Made by a program: the position numbers and the translations under genes | In this document: positions 14,881 to 28,784 of the stretch, piece by piece | Numbering within the stretch: the stretch's first letter is position 1 | Layout: each line of letters starts with the position of its first letter | Assembly (NCBI RefSeq): GCF_964340395.1 | Contig: NC_135568.1 | Location: forward strand, 17,501,776 to 17,565,775 | DNA: 64,000 nt | Origin: Glandiceps talaboti | Taxonomy: Eukaryota; Hemichordata; Enteropneusta; Spengelidae | Direction of reading: 5' to 3' | Notes under the pieces: generated by a model | Told to the model about the DNA's origin: nothing | The model's database searches: none | Seen by the model: only the letters and a program-made list of their open reading frames with translations

Positions 14881-15097
14881 GTAGAAAATCATCAATGAAT
14901 ATGCGGGAAAGAAGCGCAGTGTGAGTAGATATTCGAAGGGGAGTCGGGAAGAGCTAAGTCGTTCTGTTTTTGTTGACTGTAAAACTGCTAAGTGTTACAC
15001 CAAGCTGTCATTTCAAAAAAACACACAGCCGTCATTCTTATTAGGTTCCAGTTTTTCAAGGTAGTATGTAACACGCGTTCTTTGTTCTGTTCATTTT

Positions 15098-15135
15098 TAC
15101 CTCCCGTAAGGGTACGGGAGGTATTAAAAGGGGAA

Positions 15136-15174
<39 letters not shown>

Positions 15175-15380
15175 ATGTCTGTCTGTCTGTCTGTGTCATC
15201 ATTTTGTAAAATTTGGCTGGCTCAATTGTAATGAAATTCGGGATATATAATCTTTAGGGTAATAGCTAGACCTGATTAGGTTTTGAGCCAGATCTGTTAT
15301 TGTTTAATAAGAGAAATTTGCATATTAATGAAATCAACTAATTACGCAATATCTTAAGACTGCATACTTCAATTTCAATA
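15098..15380 (+). mobile_element. Modular repeat of the same class (hairpin plus CTGT microsatellite)
   Basis: TACCTCCCGTA-AGGG-TACGGGAGGTA forms a hairpin (15100-15125). It is followed by (GTCT)n at 15137-15194 and by GGCTCAATTGTAATGAAATT, which aligns with the conserved segment of the other copies. The right limit is unclear. Confidence 0.6.
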
Positions 15381-16904
15381 TAATTTAGTATATTCGTTAA
15401 ACACAACAACATACATTTGTCCTATAAAATTCGTTGATGTATCTTACAGCGTTAATGAATAATTTGCATAATTAATGATTTTCGGTTATTAGGCTATATC
15501 TTAAGACTGCATTAAGCAGTATCATACACTCTTACATACATTAACCTAAGAAAGCACACTTGTCCAAAAAAAACCAAAGCCTGTTACCATAGTTTTTTTT
15601 AGTTTAATGAGTTATTTGCATAATTAGTGATTCCCTTCAGTTTAAATCTGGTCTGTGGTAGGGCTACTTTGTGTATAATCCCATCTATAGTGACTTATTA
15701 CAAACTAACCGGACACGTACCGACCACATCTGACATTCAAATAAAGTTCTGTATCTAGTTTATGTATGGGGTTTGGATTTATTAAAAGACAAAGTGTACT
15801 TTATAAATATGTAGTACTGGTACCGTATACTTGAATGAAAACTGATGCATTAGCCACTAAATATAATAAATAGGTAAGTATGATTATTGTCGACAAGTTT
15901 CGGTAATATGTAGTGTTAGAATATGACAGAAGTCCATGACATACATATGTAAATGCAAGTGTAGAGTATTTGAGGTATTAGCACGAGTGCTTGCGGTGCT
16001 CTTTGCGATCATACTTTCACGAGCTTAGCGAGTACAAGGGCAGCAGAAAACACTGCAAGGCTGTGCAAACCCCACCTCAAACAATTTATAGCACCCATCA
16101 TGCTAATGTTATCATTACATATATTTTTCGGAAACAGCAAGTTTCACACAATTTCATGTAGTAGTACACGGAACGATCACACCCTAATTTGCTTATCATT
16201 TACTACAGGTATGCAATCATGTCTTCGGTATTGCATTGCAGTAACTGTAGTGCGAATAGTACTACCACTAGTAAACACGCCCACTGATACATATGGAGCA
16301 ATAAGATGTTATTACTTTTTTTAGGGGAAACAGAGATCTACATTTCTTTTCAATTATAACCGACTATTTTATTTTAATCATCTCTGCATTTTATCCATAA
16401 AGTTGTACCTGAAAGCGTCGTGACGTTACGGGTAAACATAAAATCTTCTTCTCGGATGACTGAACATGCTGTGATATCCCATTTCTTATATTTTTATTAC
16501 TTACCATACATGCCAAAGAATAAAATACATTGCGAAGTATCAGCATCTGATATGCAATTTAATCTTTTTGTGGCAAATCTGGTTCTTTAGTAGGGATCTC
16601 GGAATAATTCAAAGACATAAAACTGAATAACGGTATCTATTAGACCAAATCATTTAAGACTGTTACGTTATTAAGACTTTTTATGCTAATCGATTATCTA
16701 CAGCCATCTTTATTACTCACTGTTACCGGTACCAATATATTAAATCCCCGTGGTTTTACTTCTTTGCCCGTCATTTCCGAATAAAAGTAAGGCACCTTGC
16801 AATGTTTTATTGGATTTGGATGTAGTGATGCATACACTATTTGTGTAATAAAGAAGTCATCGTCTCTAATGCTAAATTCCCCATGACTTGTAGAGTTAAC
16901 ACTT

Positions 16905-17200
16905 GATACTTAGCAAGAACTGTAAGTTAGCTAGTGAATATCAAACTAGAGTGTGTACACCTACCTGGTACTTTGCAAGAACTGTAAGCTAGCGAGTGAA
17001 TATCAAACTAGAGTGTGTACACCTACCTGGTACTTTGCAAGAACTGTACGTTAGCTAGTGAATATCAAACTAGAGTGTGTATACCTAACTGGTACTTTGC
17101 AAGAACTGTAAGTTAGCTGGTGAATATCAAACTAGAGTGTGTACACCTACCTGGTACTTTGCAAGAACTGTAAGTTAGCTGGTGAATATCAAACTAGAAC
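16905..17200. repeat. 62-bp tandem repeat, about 4.7 copies
   Basis: Units start with TACTTTGCAAGAACTGTA at 16907, 16969, 17031, 17093 and 17155, each 62 bp apart. They contain GTGAATATCAAACTAGAGTG. Confidence 0.95.
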
Positions 17201-17204
17201 TCAA

Positions 17205-18579
17205 ATAATTATAAGCGAACATACTCATATAACTCTTTCGACACCTAAACACATACTATGTACCCACCTAACTAGCATACATGTTAACACAGTCACGCAG
17301 CCAGCCACGATGTAAGCAGAAAACATCAGCGACCATATTTAAAACGCGCCTTGACGGTAAACCATTACAAATTCGCCATTTTGTTTACCTCACGTGATTT
17401 GCTCTGGGCCAATCATAGGACAGTTTGAGATTACAGTGTTACGATATGGAGTGTACTTGGTATCACATCAAAATATATGCATAGCATAGAAAACATGAAA
17501 ACAGCCTTTAGTATAACTTTTTTTATATTCATATTTAATACACTGGGGCCATAGTAACAAAAAGAATGTGTTATGCTCTAATGCAAAATATATACCATAG
17601 AAAGTCTACGAGGGATCAGGGAAGACAGTCCAACCCATGTTTTTAAGAGCACTCACTACTCTGCCGCGTGATTTCCCCCGGGCTTTTGAATTCATAATTT
17701 GCATATTTTTGTGCGAGGAAACTGTAAAATGGTCTTCATATCTTGGCGGTTCCTATATAGCTACAAAGTTAAAGGTCGTTTATTTCTCCATTCAACGTGT
17801 GTATCTGTTCTTGAAGTACTCAATACCTTCATTGAGAAATTATACACAACACATGGCGACAAGAATCAATTGCTCAAATGAAATGAATATTATTATAGTG
17901 AAGAAATCACAAACACAATTCATTCTGTTCTCTGCAATATAAAATTATTGCCACTGTACAGCATGGATGATGTGTGAACTATATATATACAATAGACAAA
18001 CATTTACTATTTCAGAGGAAACGCTGTGAACATGGTGAACAACTAGTATGTAAGAAATATTTTGGTTATAGCTGAAGTTGCAGGCCATGACGTGAGTACG
18101 TACTTGTCGCTTGTGGAGTGATGGTGACTGACGGGTACACTATTTTAACTTTAAAGTTTCACTAGCTGCAACTTGAAATTTTTTATAACCAGTTTTGTTT
18201 GCCACAACAATTTACTCGTGATATTGTATACACTAAACTGAAGTAAATCGCATGTGGGTAAGCTTATTTGTGTAGCTGTACGCATAATATGATAGCCCAT
18301 CAAATTGATTTTTGAGTGTGCACATAGACTGTCAACAGTCATCTTGATTTTCTTGTAATTTATACTATTTTTGTTGACGAAATAGAATTAAAACACGGTG
18401 TGCGTCGAATATTCATGTGTTTGCCTCAGTGAACGGGAGTAGCGCACGACAGGTATATAATGTGCACTGTATATTCTGATTATTATATCGCATGTTATAG
18501 GTTAGTAATCCAATAAATAAATAAAAAATATTTCAAACGTTTTTTTTGTTTTTTTTAGGAATATGACAAAATATAATCT
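17205..18579. other. No gene seen; isolated promoter-like motifs
   Basis: CGCCATTTTG, TCACGTGA (about 17391-17398) and GGCCAATCA (about 17408-17416) cluster, but no coding exon follows within reach. Confidence 0.45.
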
Positions 18580-18722
18580 GAGTCTGAATACAGACTAGTC
18601 CACAACCTAAAATCGGCGAAAATAAAGAGATCGAGATTGAACCTGACACTGTACTCCGTAAAATTAAAATTGACCTCTAATTAACACGTACAGCGTCTGT
18701 TTTTCAACAATTTCTAAAGAAT
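18580..18722. mobile_element. Interspersed repeat, family B (copy 1)
   Basis: It shares AAAATTGACCTCTAATTA, a following CAGCGTCTG-like segment and CAATTTCTAAAGAAT with copies near 20.3 kb and 22.5 kb. Confidence 0.4.
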
Positions 18723-19162
18723 AGTTTTGGCTGTGTGATGTAAGAAAAATACTCCAGTTGCAGCCAGTGCAGCGTTAAAGACCCTATTCCATAAAGGACT
18801 GATTTGTGGATGAGAAAAACTAAATGGTAGCGTTAGAGGTATTGAAACAATTGGTCTCGACAAAAGAATATATAACTGTATGTAATCCTCACGCCATTTG
18901 GTAAAATAGCACTAACATGAAACCCCGGGATTGACTCCCTGGCCTTTGAAAGCCTATGTGAGGAAACCATTTCTAGCCAAAGAGTTTTGTGATTCATTTC
19001 TGAACTCTGAGTATCAGCTGGGAAATGTAGTTACAAGGACATAAATGTACTGGTTGAATAGTGTAAAGTTGTATCGTATCTACTTTCTACTGAACTTAAA
19101 CTGGAGAAAAGCTAGGGTACGTCAAGGGAATTAATTGTAAGATGTGGGGGGAATTTCAAAAG

Positions 19163-19222
19163 TTATCTGTGATGCAAACATGTCCAATCATGTCTGATTG
19201 GACATGTTTGCATCACAGATAA
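19163..19222. repeat. Perfect 28-bp inverted repeat with 4-nt loop
   Basis: The left arm TTATCTGTGATGCAAACATG...(19163-19190) and right arm (19195-19222) are exact reverse complements separated by TGTC. Confidence 0.97.
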
Positions 19223-20044
19223 ATCGTTAAGTTACAGGTTTTGCAACAAATCCAACAAAGGTGCCTAAGGCAACAAGACAGAAGACAAGATATGAACACT
19301 AAACAACGTTTCAGTTGCTCGAGGTCTGAGAAAGTGACTAATGGAACTGGTCTTGGCTACTTGACAGACAGGTTGCCAAGGGATGAAGTTATTGTTGGCA
19401 TCCGTTTCTTGATCTGCATAATCTATAATCTATGATACAGTTGTCATGTTTCCCCTGTTGCTAGAGTTGATGTGTCTTTGAAACCAGAACCTTTTCACTG
19501 ACTTGCACTTTTAATAAGCCTATTTCTTCTAGTTTTACAAGTCAACAAGGTCTCATGTACAGTATGAATAGAAACCGCTCTTCTTTACAACATAATACAA
19601 ATATACATGCTTACATTTCAATCCGAGAAACTTACATAATATTTCTTTGATTAATATTTTCTGACACTCGCAAATGTTTGTTCACATCACAGGTGGTATT
19701 AAAACCAGAATTGCGATAGTTTTCAGATACACGCAAAGAAAAACATAATATTGACGTATTCATTTGCACACTCTGTCTATGCTACAATTTGTTTACTAAA
19801 ATGTGCATGTAAAATATGGAACTCAACTTTTGATTTGACCTGAAAGGTCAAAGGCGATTCAAATACAACCACCTGTAAAATCATATTTACAAACAGGTAT
19901 TTGAATGGATTTTTGTAAAACTGTCAGACTGCTTTGAATGAATAGTTATGGCGGATCGTAATATGTCCGTCAATCATATTGAACTGTCCAATAGAAGACA
20001 GTACTCGTCACATATTGCTATAAAGTGCATAACGAAACAGGCAT

Positions 20045-20172
<128 letters not shown>

Positions 20173-20294
20173 TGCACAACTGTAAGGTGTTTCGAAACTG
20201 TGTTATTATATTTAATTGGTTACTCATAATATCGAGAATATTGGATTACCTGTAGATAAACAAATTTGTGCAGCCGATGACATGGTACAATAAA

Positions 20295-20460
20295 TCCAGT
20301 CAAAATTAATTTTGGTCAAAACCCTAAAATCACGGCCCCCAACACAATTATGATTTTAACATGTTATCGTACTACTTATCGAAAGATTTACCTCGAGATA
20401 AATATGTAAAATGTCTAATTATTGGTATTTTAACAATTTTCAGTGAATAAGTTGTTTCGA
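20295..20460. mobile_element. Interspersed repeat, family B (copy 2)
   Basis: It contains AATTATGATTTTAACATG, AATGTCTAATTATTGGTATT and AACAATTTTCAGTGAATA, matching the 22.5-kb copy in order. Confidence 0.4.
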
Positions 20461-22027
20461 AATAAAATCATTCAAGTTACAGCAAGGGGAGTTGTAAATT
20501 ATATATTCATGTGTCTAATTGTTGTTGACGCTCTTGGCCTAAATGTTTAATAATATTGTCTTTGTCAACTGCCAAATTCAAACACGGTTTGTAACTCGAA
20601 ACCTGCCTTACTGAATCGTAATATAAACTTCGGTTTCTTCAGAAAACGCCACGAATTCTCCCAGGCCGTTCCATGTTGACTATAAGATGGGTTAGGTCAG
20701 AATAAACTGGCTTAGAAACTCCTGAAACATCAGTTGAAATGTATGGATCCTATTGCTGAATACGTACACATTCATGATAGACAGTGTTATCGGGTGAAAT
20801 AAATGCTTTATCCTTTGATTTTAATGAGGTATTTTACAAAGGCGGTGTAAGATGGTGTATTTTGGAAAAGTGTGAAACCATTGAAGATTTTTGCAGAAAT
20901 GAAATTAGTAGAAACGTACTTGCCATATCCAAATACAGCAATTGGGCAGTCATTCAACTTGAGAATCGATATTATCAGCTATGTACACACGGTAATGTGC
21001 TAGGTGTAAGACCATGTGACAGCAAATGTCTTGTTTAAGATGTTAATTTGCTATTATACTTCTTACTTGTTCAGTTGTTGTGGTCGATATGTATCCTGTC
21101 TACCTGTCACTTTGGCCATAATTATAAACACTCAATTCACACAAATCACTGCAACCAGCTACCTTAATAGTCTTGATTTGCCACCTCATCATGTTTGAAT
21201 TGTGTAAATCGTGTTCGCTATTACATTATTGTTAGAAGTTACTGTCCCATGTGACATTTGAGGTCATTGTTGTTGCAGTATCGTGTTCAATTGACGCTAT
21301 CGGTGTTCTATTGTGGTGGACATATACGCCCCTGGCTGTATTAACAATCGGGTAAATTACTTTTCATTTTGAGATAACATCAAGTTATATTTAGCTTGTT
21401 TACTGAATGTGTCTTATTAGTTTGAAACCTCGTGATAAGCAAACATGTATGTATTTGATCGGTATTTCCCGATCAAATACAAAATGTCACTGATCAATCG
21501 GAATGGATAACATGCTTCGATGAATTCCAGATTTCAAGTCAAAATGATTTTTGGCTGGGGTCGTTGATCATGCGATGGAAGAAAGCGTGACTGGCAATGC
21601 TATTAATAGGAGTTCCGTTTTCATAGTACGATGACATCTTACTTCATTCCAAATTTCCAAGGATGCCATACCTAAGTATCGGAGACTTTTTCCGTCTCCA
21701 TTTTGTACAACAATCAGCCGTTGTAGATATACTGCCAGATGTCATTAACCAGACAGTAAATCTTCACATAACTCAAAGTATACTTGAGGTTACCGTTCTT
21801 GAAATATCCTCGGTGAGGTGTATATTTGTAAATGCAACAATAGCTAAGTATTAAGCCTCTAGCAGAGCTTTATAATTAACATCATTGGCAATGATTATGG
21901 CATATACAGATTCAAGGTCAATGAACTTTAGACAGTGAAAGCCAGTCTGACTGGTGTGTTGCTTTTCACAGAAATTTTAAACTAGGATAATAGATAAGAC
22001 AGGATCTAAGCCTATTATTCCCTTGAA
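20461..22027. other. No gene seen
   Basis: Open frames at 20784-21038 and 21663-21854 carry no recognised motif and no splice or poly(A) context. Confidence 0.5.
21451..21480. repeat. 12-bp inverted repeat
   Basis: GTATTTGATCGG and CCGATCAAATAC are exact complements, separated by TATTTC. Confidence 0.85.
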
Positions 22028-22312
22028 CACAAATACACACAGACACAGACACAGACACAGACACAGACACAGACAGACAGACAGACAGACAGACACAGAC
22101 ACAGACACAGTCACAGACAGACACAGACACAGACACAGACAGACACAGACACAATGACAGACACAATCATAGACACAGACACAGACACAGACACAAAGGC
22201 AGACACAATAATAGACACTGACACAGACACAGACACAGACACAAAGGCAGACACAATAATAGACACTGACACAGACACAGACACAAAGACAGACTCAAAG
22301 ACAGACACATCA
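22028..22312. repeat. (ACAGAC)n array with higher-order units
   Basis: ACAGAC units, with a longer unit GACACAATAATAGACACTGA repeated in the right half. Confidence 0.95.
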
Positions 22313-22489
22313 TTACAAAGGTTAGAATTTTAGTTCCATCTTGACATCACTGATCATCACTTCTAGTCGATATTTCATGCCAAACCTTGTTTATTCGTAA
22401 TATCGTACATCCTGAAGAGTATTGATTCAACTGTGTGTAGACGTATCTGTGTACACATAATGAATGTATTATATATTCAGTTTAATTGA

Positions 22490-22640
22490 TTTCTGGGTCC
22501 GAACTCTGAAATCAGTGCTACCACCGACATCGTGATTTTAACCTATTGTTGTACTATTATGGATAAAATTGACCTCTAATTATTAAACATGCAGTGTCTA
22601 ATTAATGGTATGTTTACAATTTTCAGTGAATATATTATTG
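22490..22640. mobile_element. Interspersed repeat, family B (copy 3)
   Basis: It contains CATCGTGATTTTAACCTATT, AAAATTGACCTCTAATTATT, AGTGTCTAATTAATGGTATG and ACAATTTTCAGTGAATA. Confidence 0.4.
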
Positions 22641-22769
22641 GTAATATATTATTGGTTGCATGCAAATGAGATGCAAATTAGGATGCCATTTTCGTTCTTC
22701 ACGAAAGTGATCGCATCGTCTCCATTTTACGGAAATGTGTTGTTTCGGATAAACATATTATAGTAATAG

Positions 22770-22953
22770 CAGAACCATGTGTCACGTGAGTTCAAGTGTA
22801 GGTACTCAGGGTTATATGCGCTCTTGCTTGCAGTGATTTCTGCTGCACTTTCACTCGCTACGCTCCCGAAAGTACTGCCGCAGAGAACAATAGCACTTAT
22901 GTAAATTATACCCCAAGTACAACATACTTGCACTATCGCGTCGTGGGATTCTG
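22770..22953. mobile_element. Foldback MITE, family C (copy 1)
   Basis: The left half CAGAACCATGTGTCACGTGAG...GTACTCAGGG and the right half CCCCAAGTAC...GGGATTCTG are imperfect inverted repeats of about 50 bp. The centre has CTTGCAGTG and ACTTTCACTC. Confidence 0.6.
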
Positions 22954-23737
22954 TCATATTCTTGTGTCGTACATTGCTCAACGCTACGAACGCATAGAGA
23001 AACAACAGGCGTAGTGTATATATAGAACTTGACGAGTGTAGAAGTTTGACGATGGATAAACTTAAGTTATAGTGGCCTTAACTTATTCTCCACAAGAAAC
23101 TTTTATGGCATTAGATTTCAGTATTTAATCAGTTTCATTTCTGACGATGCAAAAGAAGATTAACTTTATGTTTTATTTTATCTGTCAGGCGCAATCCTCA
23201 TATGTAAGGTTGATGGCACGACGCTTAGATGAATTGTACATCAAGTGAACACGATCAAACTCTTTAACTGGGATTTGGTCAAACCTGTAAGATATATAGT
23301 TTTACGACAAATGTTTCTACTTCTTACAGTAACTCTGAAATTGCATTTGTTCTGAAGCATCCATACTGTCATTATGTTCCCACACAAATAAAGCAGAAAT
23401 GTGTAACTTCTATGACTTCATACGTAATATCAACGATACGCCCACTGGCAGGAATTAACAGATATCTTTAAAGCTTTTGTTTTGAATTGTTTTCTTTGTG
23501 TAGACGACATTGATTATCTAGATCTAAGTTTGATTCAGTTTGTGTTTGCTTTGTTTTCATTTAAATTGATTTGCTTTGTCTTGTTTGGCAGGATGGACTA
23601 AGCCTTTCAGGTTACTTACGTCTGGCTTAGACCTTTCTCAGCATTGACCGAGAGTGGCTTGTTCTGGTCATGGTTCATTTATTTTGTTAATATGATATTG
23701 ATTTAAGTAACCATTTATAGGATAACTGTAGATATTT
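22954..23737. other. No gene seen
   Basis: AT-rich sequence with no features recognised. Confidence 0.6.
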
Positions 23738-23803
<66 letters not shown>

Positions 23804-23886
23804 TCCTCCACCACCACCACCACCACCACCACCACCACCGCCTTCTTCTCTTCTACGTCGTCGTCGTCGTCGTTGTCATTATTATT
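23738..23886. repeat. Composite trinucleotide run: (ATC)n, (CAC)n, (TCG)n
   Basis: The run passes through ATC, CTC, CAC, TTC, TCG and ATT units in succession. Confidence 0.95.
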
Positions 23887-24332
23887 CTGATTACCGTGAC
23901 GTAATACTGTAAAAACATACCTCCAAATCATATGAAATGGTCTATGTTTACTGCCGGAGTTGAAATATGAGTTTTTCAACAGACTCGTGGATTCAAAAAC
24001 TTCTCCAATAGTCATAGTCTGTTTACTGATATTCGAATGTACACCATTATCACGAATTATATATACAAGTAATTTGTTCATTTATACCTTAGAGAAAAAT
24101 AGATTTCGGATAGTCAATCAATATCAATCGTACCTATGCAATCATTTGATAATGGCTTCGTACCTTCTTATACCTAGGTCAATGCTTGCATTTATATTTA
24201 TATTGACTTGACCATGAACCTGGTTGTTTGATGACCTTTTGACCCCTAATGTGTGTCACAGGTTAAATTTAAATACAAAATACACCTCTGTTAAATCGCC
24301 TTCAAATACATTGCTTCAAGTTTGTATAGTAC

Positions 24333-24344
24333 ACACACACATGT

Positions 24345-24417
<73 letters not shown>
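24333..24417. repeat. (CA)n (TA)n (TG)n run, self-complementary
   Basis: A CA arm and a TG arm flank a TA centre, so the whole run can fold on itself. Confidence 0.95.
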
Positions 24418-25537
<1,120 letters not shown>

Positions 25538-25592
25538 GGAACTTGACTGAAAGAGGGGAGAGACAGGAGAGGAATATCATACACATTACATT

Positions 25593-25703
25593 ATATGTAT
25601 GTGTGTATGTATGTATGTATGTATGTATGTATGTATGTATGTATGTACATGTATGTATGCATGTATGTATGTATGTATGTATGTATGTATGTATGTATGT
25701 GTG
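25593..25703. repeat. (GTAT)n array
   Basis: GTAT units with a few GTAC and GCAT variants. Confidence 0.95.
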
Positions 25704-25845
25704 TGTATGACCTACACTAGCTTTTTAAAAGTAGTCTCTGTGTATGCATATGTAAATGCACGTATGCTTGTAACTTTAGTTGTTTATATCCCCACATTTA
25801 TTGCATCAGAGGTATTTGGCTAAAGCAATTACTGTAGTTTTTCTT

Positions 25846-26092
25846 TAAAAAACAAACAAACAAACAAACAAACAAACAAACAAACACACACATATACATA
25901 CATACATACATACATACATACATACATACATACATACATACATACATAGTAAATAGTATCAAACTCGTAGAATAGAGTGCTCGATGCTTGGGTAAGCAGG
26001 GCGGGAATAATCAAAGTAGGTTGGTTGGAACTTGAGGTGCTTGGTTGTCATACATACATACATACATACATACATACATACATACATACACG
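25846..26092. repeat. (AAAC)n, (CATA)n, then a second (CATA)n block
   Basis: AAAC units (25850-25885), CATA units (25889-25948) and CATA units again (26048-26091) are separated by 100 bp of unique sequence. Confidence 0.9.
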
Positions 26093-26099
26093 GGATAAA

Positions 26100-27184
26100 C
26101 AAAAAATTTAAAAAAAACTACTGAAATAACATATTTTCACTTTTAAATTGGATAATTTGATAAGGGACTGTGGACCAAGGTGAATTTCGTACGTTAAACG
26201 AATATTTTTGTTTTGTGGCTTGAGAGCTCGGAGAAGGCTTTTTATCGTGCATATTGTATACGTCATCTCGTTCATTTACAAGAGATGTCTGCACCTGCTC
26301 GCGTTGAAACGGCAACACGATAATCCCTGCATTTCAATAGAAGTACCATGCCAGAACTTAAATGTTAAATTATTGACTGTCGTGCGATTATATTTAGCGT
26401 CAAATACAGACAGAAATCATGGTAAAGTCTCCAGGTAATAGTTTAATCTCTGTAATAGGCAGCTGTGCACCAAGTCAATGGGTTTCTTTGAATACGTACA
26501 TGACATGACATCTCATCTCTATGACCACGACGATGATCTTGATGATGAAAATGATATGACATTGTGACCTTTGTCTTGCCCTACTTCAAGTGTCACATTG
26601 ATGGATTGACCTTGTTCTGAAGAAGGCAGTACACAGGATCTTAATACAATGTAAACTCTATTTGATGGGGGGGGGGGGGGTTCTTGACATTTTACGTGCA
26701 ATCGTTTATTATGTCAGTGTGGGGTGAGTATAGATAGCTACAACGGAATGCAATGTATATAATAATTCAATCCAATGACGACACGTTTACATCAGGTGCA
26801 TTTACACCCGTGGTCTTGCTTTAACACAAACATGGTATATCAATTTTCATAACTGCTATTTTTTGTGCCTGGAGTTGCCATTCAAAACTGAATAATGAAC
26901 TCGAGACCACTGAGCTGTTATGTATGCGTGTTTCATTCTTGAGTATGAAGAAAGTTTTATAGCATTATACTATCAGGGAGACGATAACTCCCTTCAAAGA
27001 CGTTATATTGTCTCTGTACAACTTGAATCACTTTAGGTTCATTTTTATTAGCAGTATAATTACTTTTTTATATTATTTTGAATAAATAAATCCAAATTGG
27101 AATGAAAGCTGTCATACTGAAAAGGGTAATTACATTACAAAAAAAGTTATAACTGTTCATTTACATGCTATTTAGTCGATCTAG
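26100..27184. other. No gene seen
   Basis: Only the poly-G tract stands out. Confidence 0.55.
26667..26681. repeat. Poly-G tract
   Basis: An uninterrupted run of G. Confidence 0.9.
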
Positions 27185-27240
27185 AGATGTGAATTGTGAA
27201 ATACTGCACACGCACACACGCACACACACGCACGCGCACA

Positions 27241-27271
<31 letters not shown>

Positions 27272-27356
27272 GTCATACAGACACAGACACAGACACAGAC
27301 AGACATTTCAGCATGCCTATAGCACTAATGAACCCTAGATCGGTTGTACTAATAAA
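27185..27356 (-). mobile_element. Modular repeat fragment of the same class, minus orientation
   Basis: On the minus strand AGTACAACCGATCTAGGGTTC-ATTAGTGCTATAGG matches the hairpin head of the 47.9-kb copy. It is followed by GTCTGTCTGTGTCTGTG and a CG/CA repeat (27208-27300). The core appears lost. Confidence 0.5.
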
Positions 27357-27731
27357 AAGGCAAATTGACATCTAACAACTTGCTAACATTGATGCCCAAG
27401 TTATTCACGTATACCTTTTAATAGTACATAAAAGTTTATAATTATCATATCATTATAGAAAAAGAGAGTTTATAATACAACCATATTCCATTTATCGGAG
27501 AGATAAAACATTTCACTGTTTGACGTCGACCACTAGGAGTGCTGTTCACGAGCCTTTTTAGGGTTGGAAGTATTATAAATGGCCAGAATACTTGGGTATC
27601 GTAGCCTGGGGACACTAAGCTACCACTCATTTCCGTGTTTCTGTATTTTTGTTATTGACTACAAATAATCAAAACATGCCACCACAACAGTACTTCTAAT
27701 CATTAATGTCTCATTCTCGCAAGCCAAATCT

Positions 27732-27860
27732 GACACAGACACAGACATAGACATAGACACAGACATAGACACAGACACAGACATAGACACAGACACAGGC
27801 ACAGACATAGACACAGGCACAGACACAGACATAGACACAGACATAGACACAGACACAAAC
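27732..27860. repeat. (ACAGACATAGAC)n array
   Basis: Alternating ACAGAC and ATAGAC hexamers. Confidence 0.95.
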
Positions 27861-28784
27861 CATGTTAGCAGGTGCTGTAATAGAGGCTGCGGTTTACTTG
27901 TAACGGTGAGACCTCTCTCCTCAACACCTGTGATATTACGGGTATTCCCTTTAAGAGCCACCTTTTTTAGTATACATAATTTGTTCACGGCTTTGTGCAT
28001 TGCCATATGATCAGCAGCCATCATGACCACAATTCAGCCTTCACTTTGCCAAATCTGAGGTGCCTTCTTGCGATCCTTACGTTTTGGATTTGCTGAAAGG
28101 CCGGAGTGTAAGATACGTCATGTCGCTCTGCCCTCACCGGCCTGCTCTATCCGTGTTTGACCAATGTGTGAGGGCGCCCCATCACAGCATACCTTGCAGA
28201 CTAATTATAGCAGGGCTACAATATAAATACTTTTTCCATAGTTCAAACTAGGATTTTGAAGTGCCTTTCCATCGTGTGTAATTTCCACAGTATGAAAATC
28301 ACAATAAATATTCTAAAACAATTTGTATAAGTTGACCCAATGTAGTTAATTTCACACAAATACATTTTTATTATAAATGTTATTACTGAGAACCAATTGC
28401 TGTTTATTTCATAAAGGAAAGTAAAAGATGAAACTATGTTTGATACTATATTGTTCATTAATACAGTGCAACAAACTCAATGTGTTAAAAGTCGCTCTCA
28501 AGGAACTAGCTGGAAAGTAAAATTTGACAGAATTTTACAAAGAGGTACTTATCAAAGTTTGCTGTACTAAATAATTCGTGCTACATGATTATGTTGACAT
28601 GAAAAGATTTTCAAAATATTATGTTTGTTCTATAACTATTGTTGGAAAATGTTGGAAAAAGGCAAGCAACGGACATTGATGTAGTGACATTCACAGTAGG
28701 GTGGTGTCTCTGATTTCTCCCATGACAGCATATCACCTCATTGGTGTATCTTTATTACAGGGTGGTCACATAATGGCGATCTAC
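27861..28784. other. No gene seen; GC-richer patch
   Basis: 28030-28205 is GC-richer, with TACGTCATG and GACCAATG, but no coding exon was recognised on either strand. Confidence 0.5.

Larger units (their letters stand above)
11000..15097. other. No gene seen
   Basis: Includes an (ATA)n run (11242-11301) and the microsatellites listed; otherwise unremarkable AT-rich DNA. Confidence 0.6.

Noticed and set aside
20784-21038. 84-codon ORF with balanced composition
   Set aside because: It looks mildly protein-like but has no motif, no recognised homologue and no promoter or poly(A) context; not enough to call a gene.
22028-22312. CRISPR-like or coding repeat
   Set aside because: Units are simple ACAGAC hexamers with no unique spacers; a eukaryotic microsatellite.
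28751-28756. AATAAA (minus) as the AAMP poly(A) signal
   Set aside because: A minus-strand LINE fragment (28785-29075) lies between it and the AAMP stop, so the signal could belong to or follow the LINE; not assigned.
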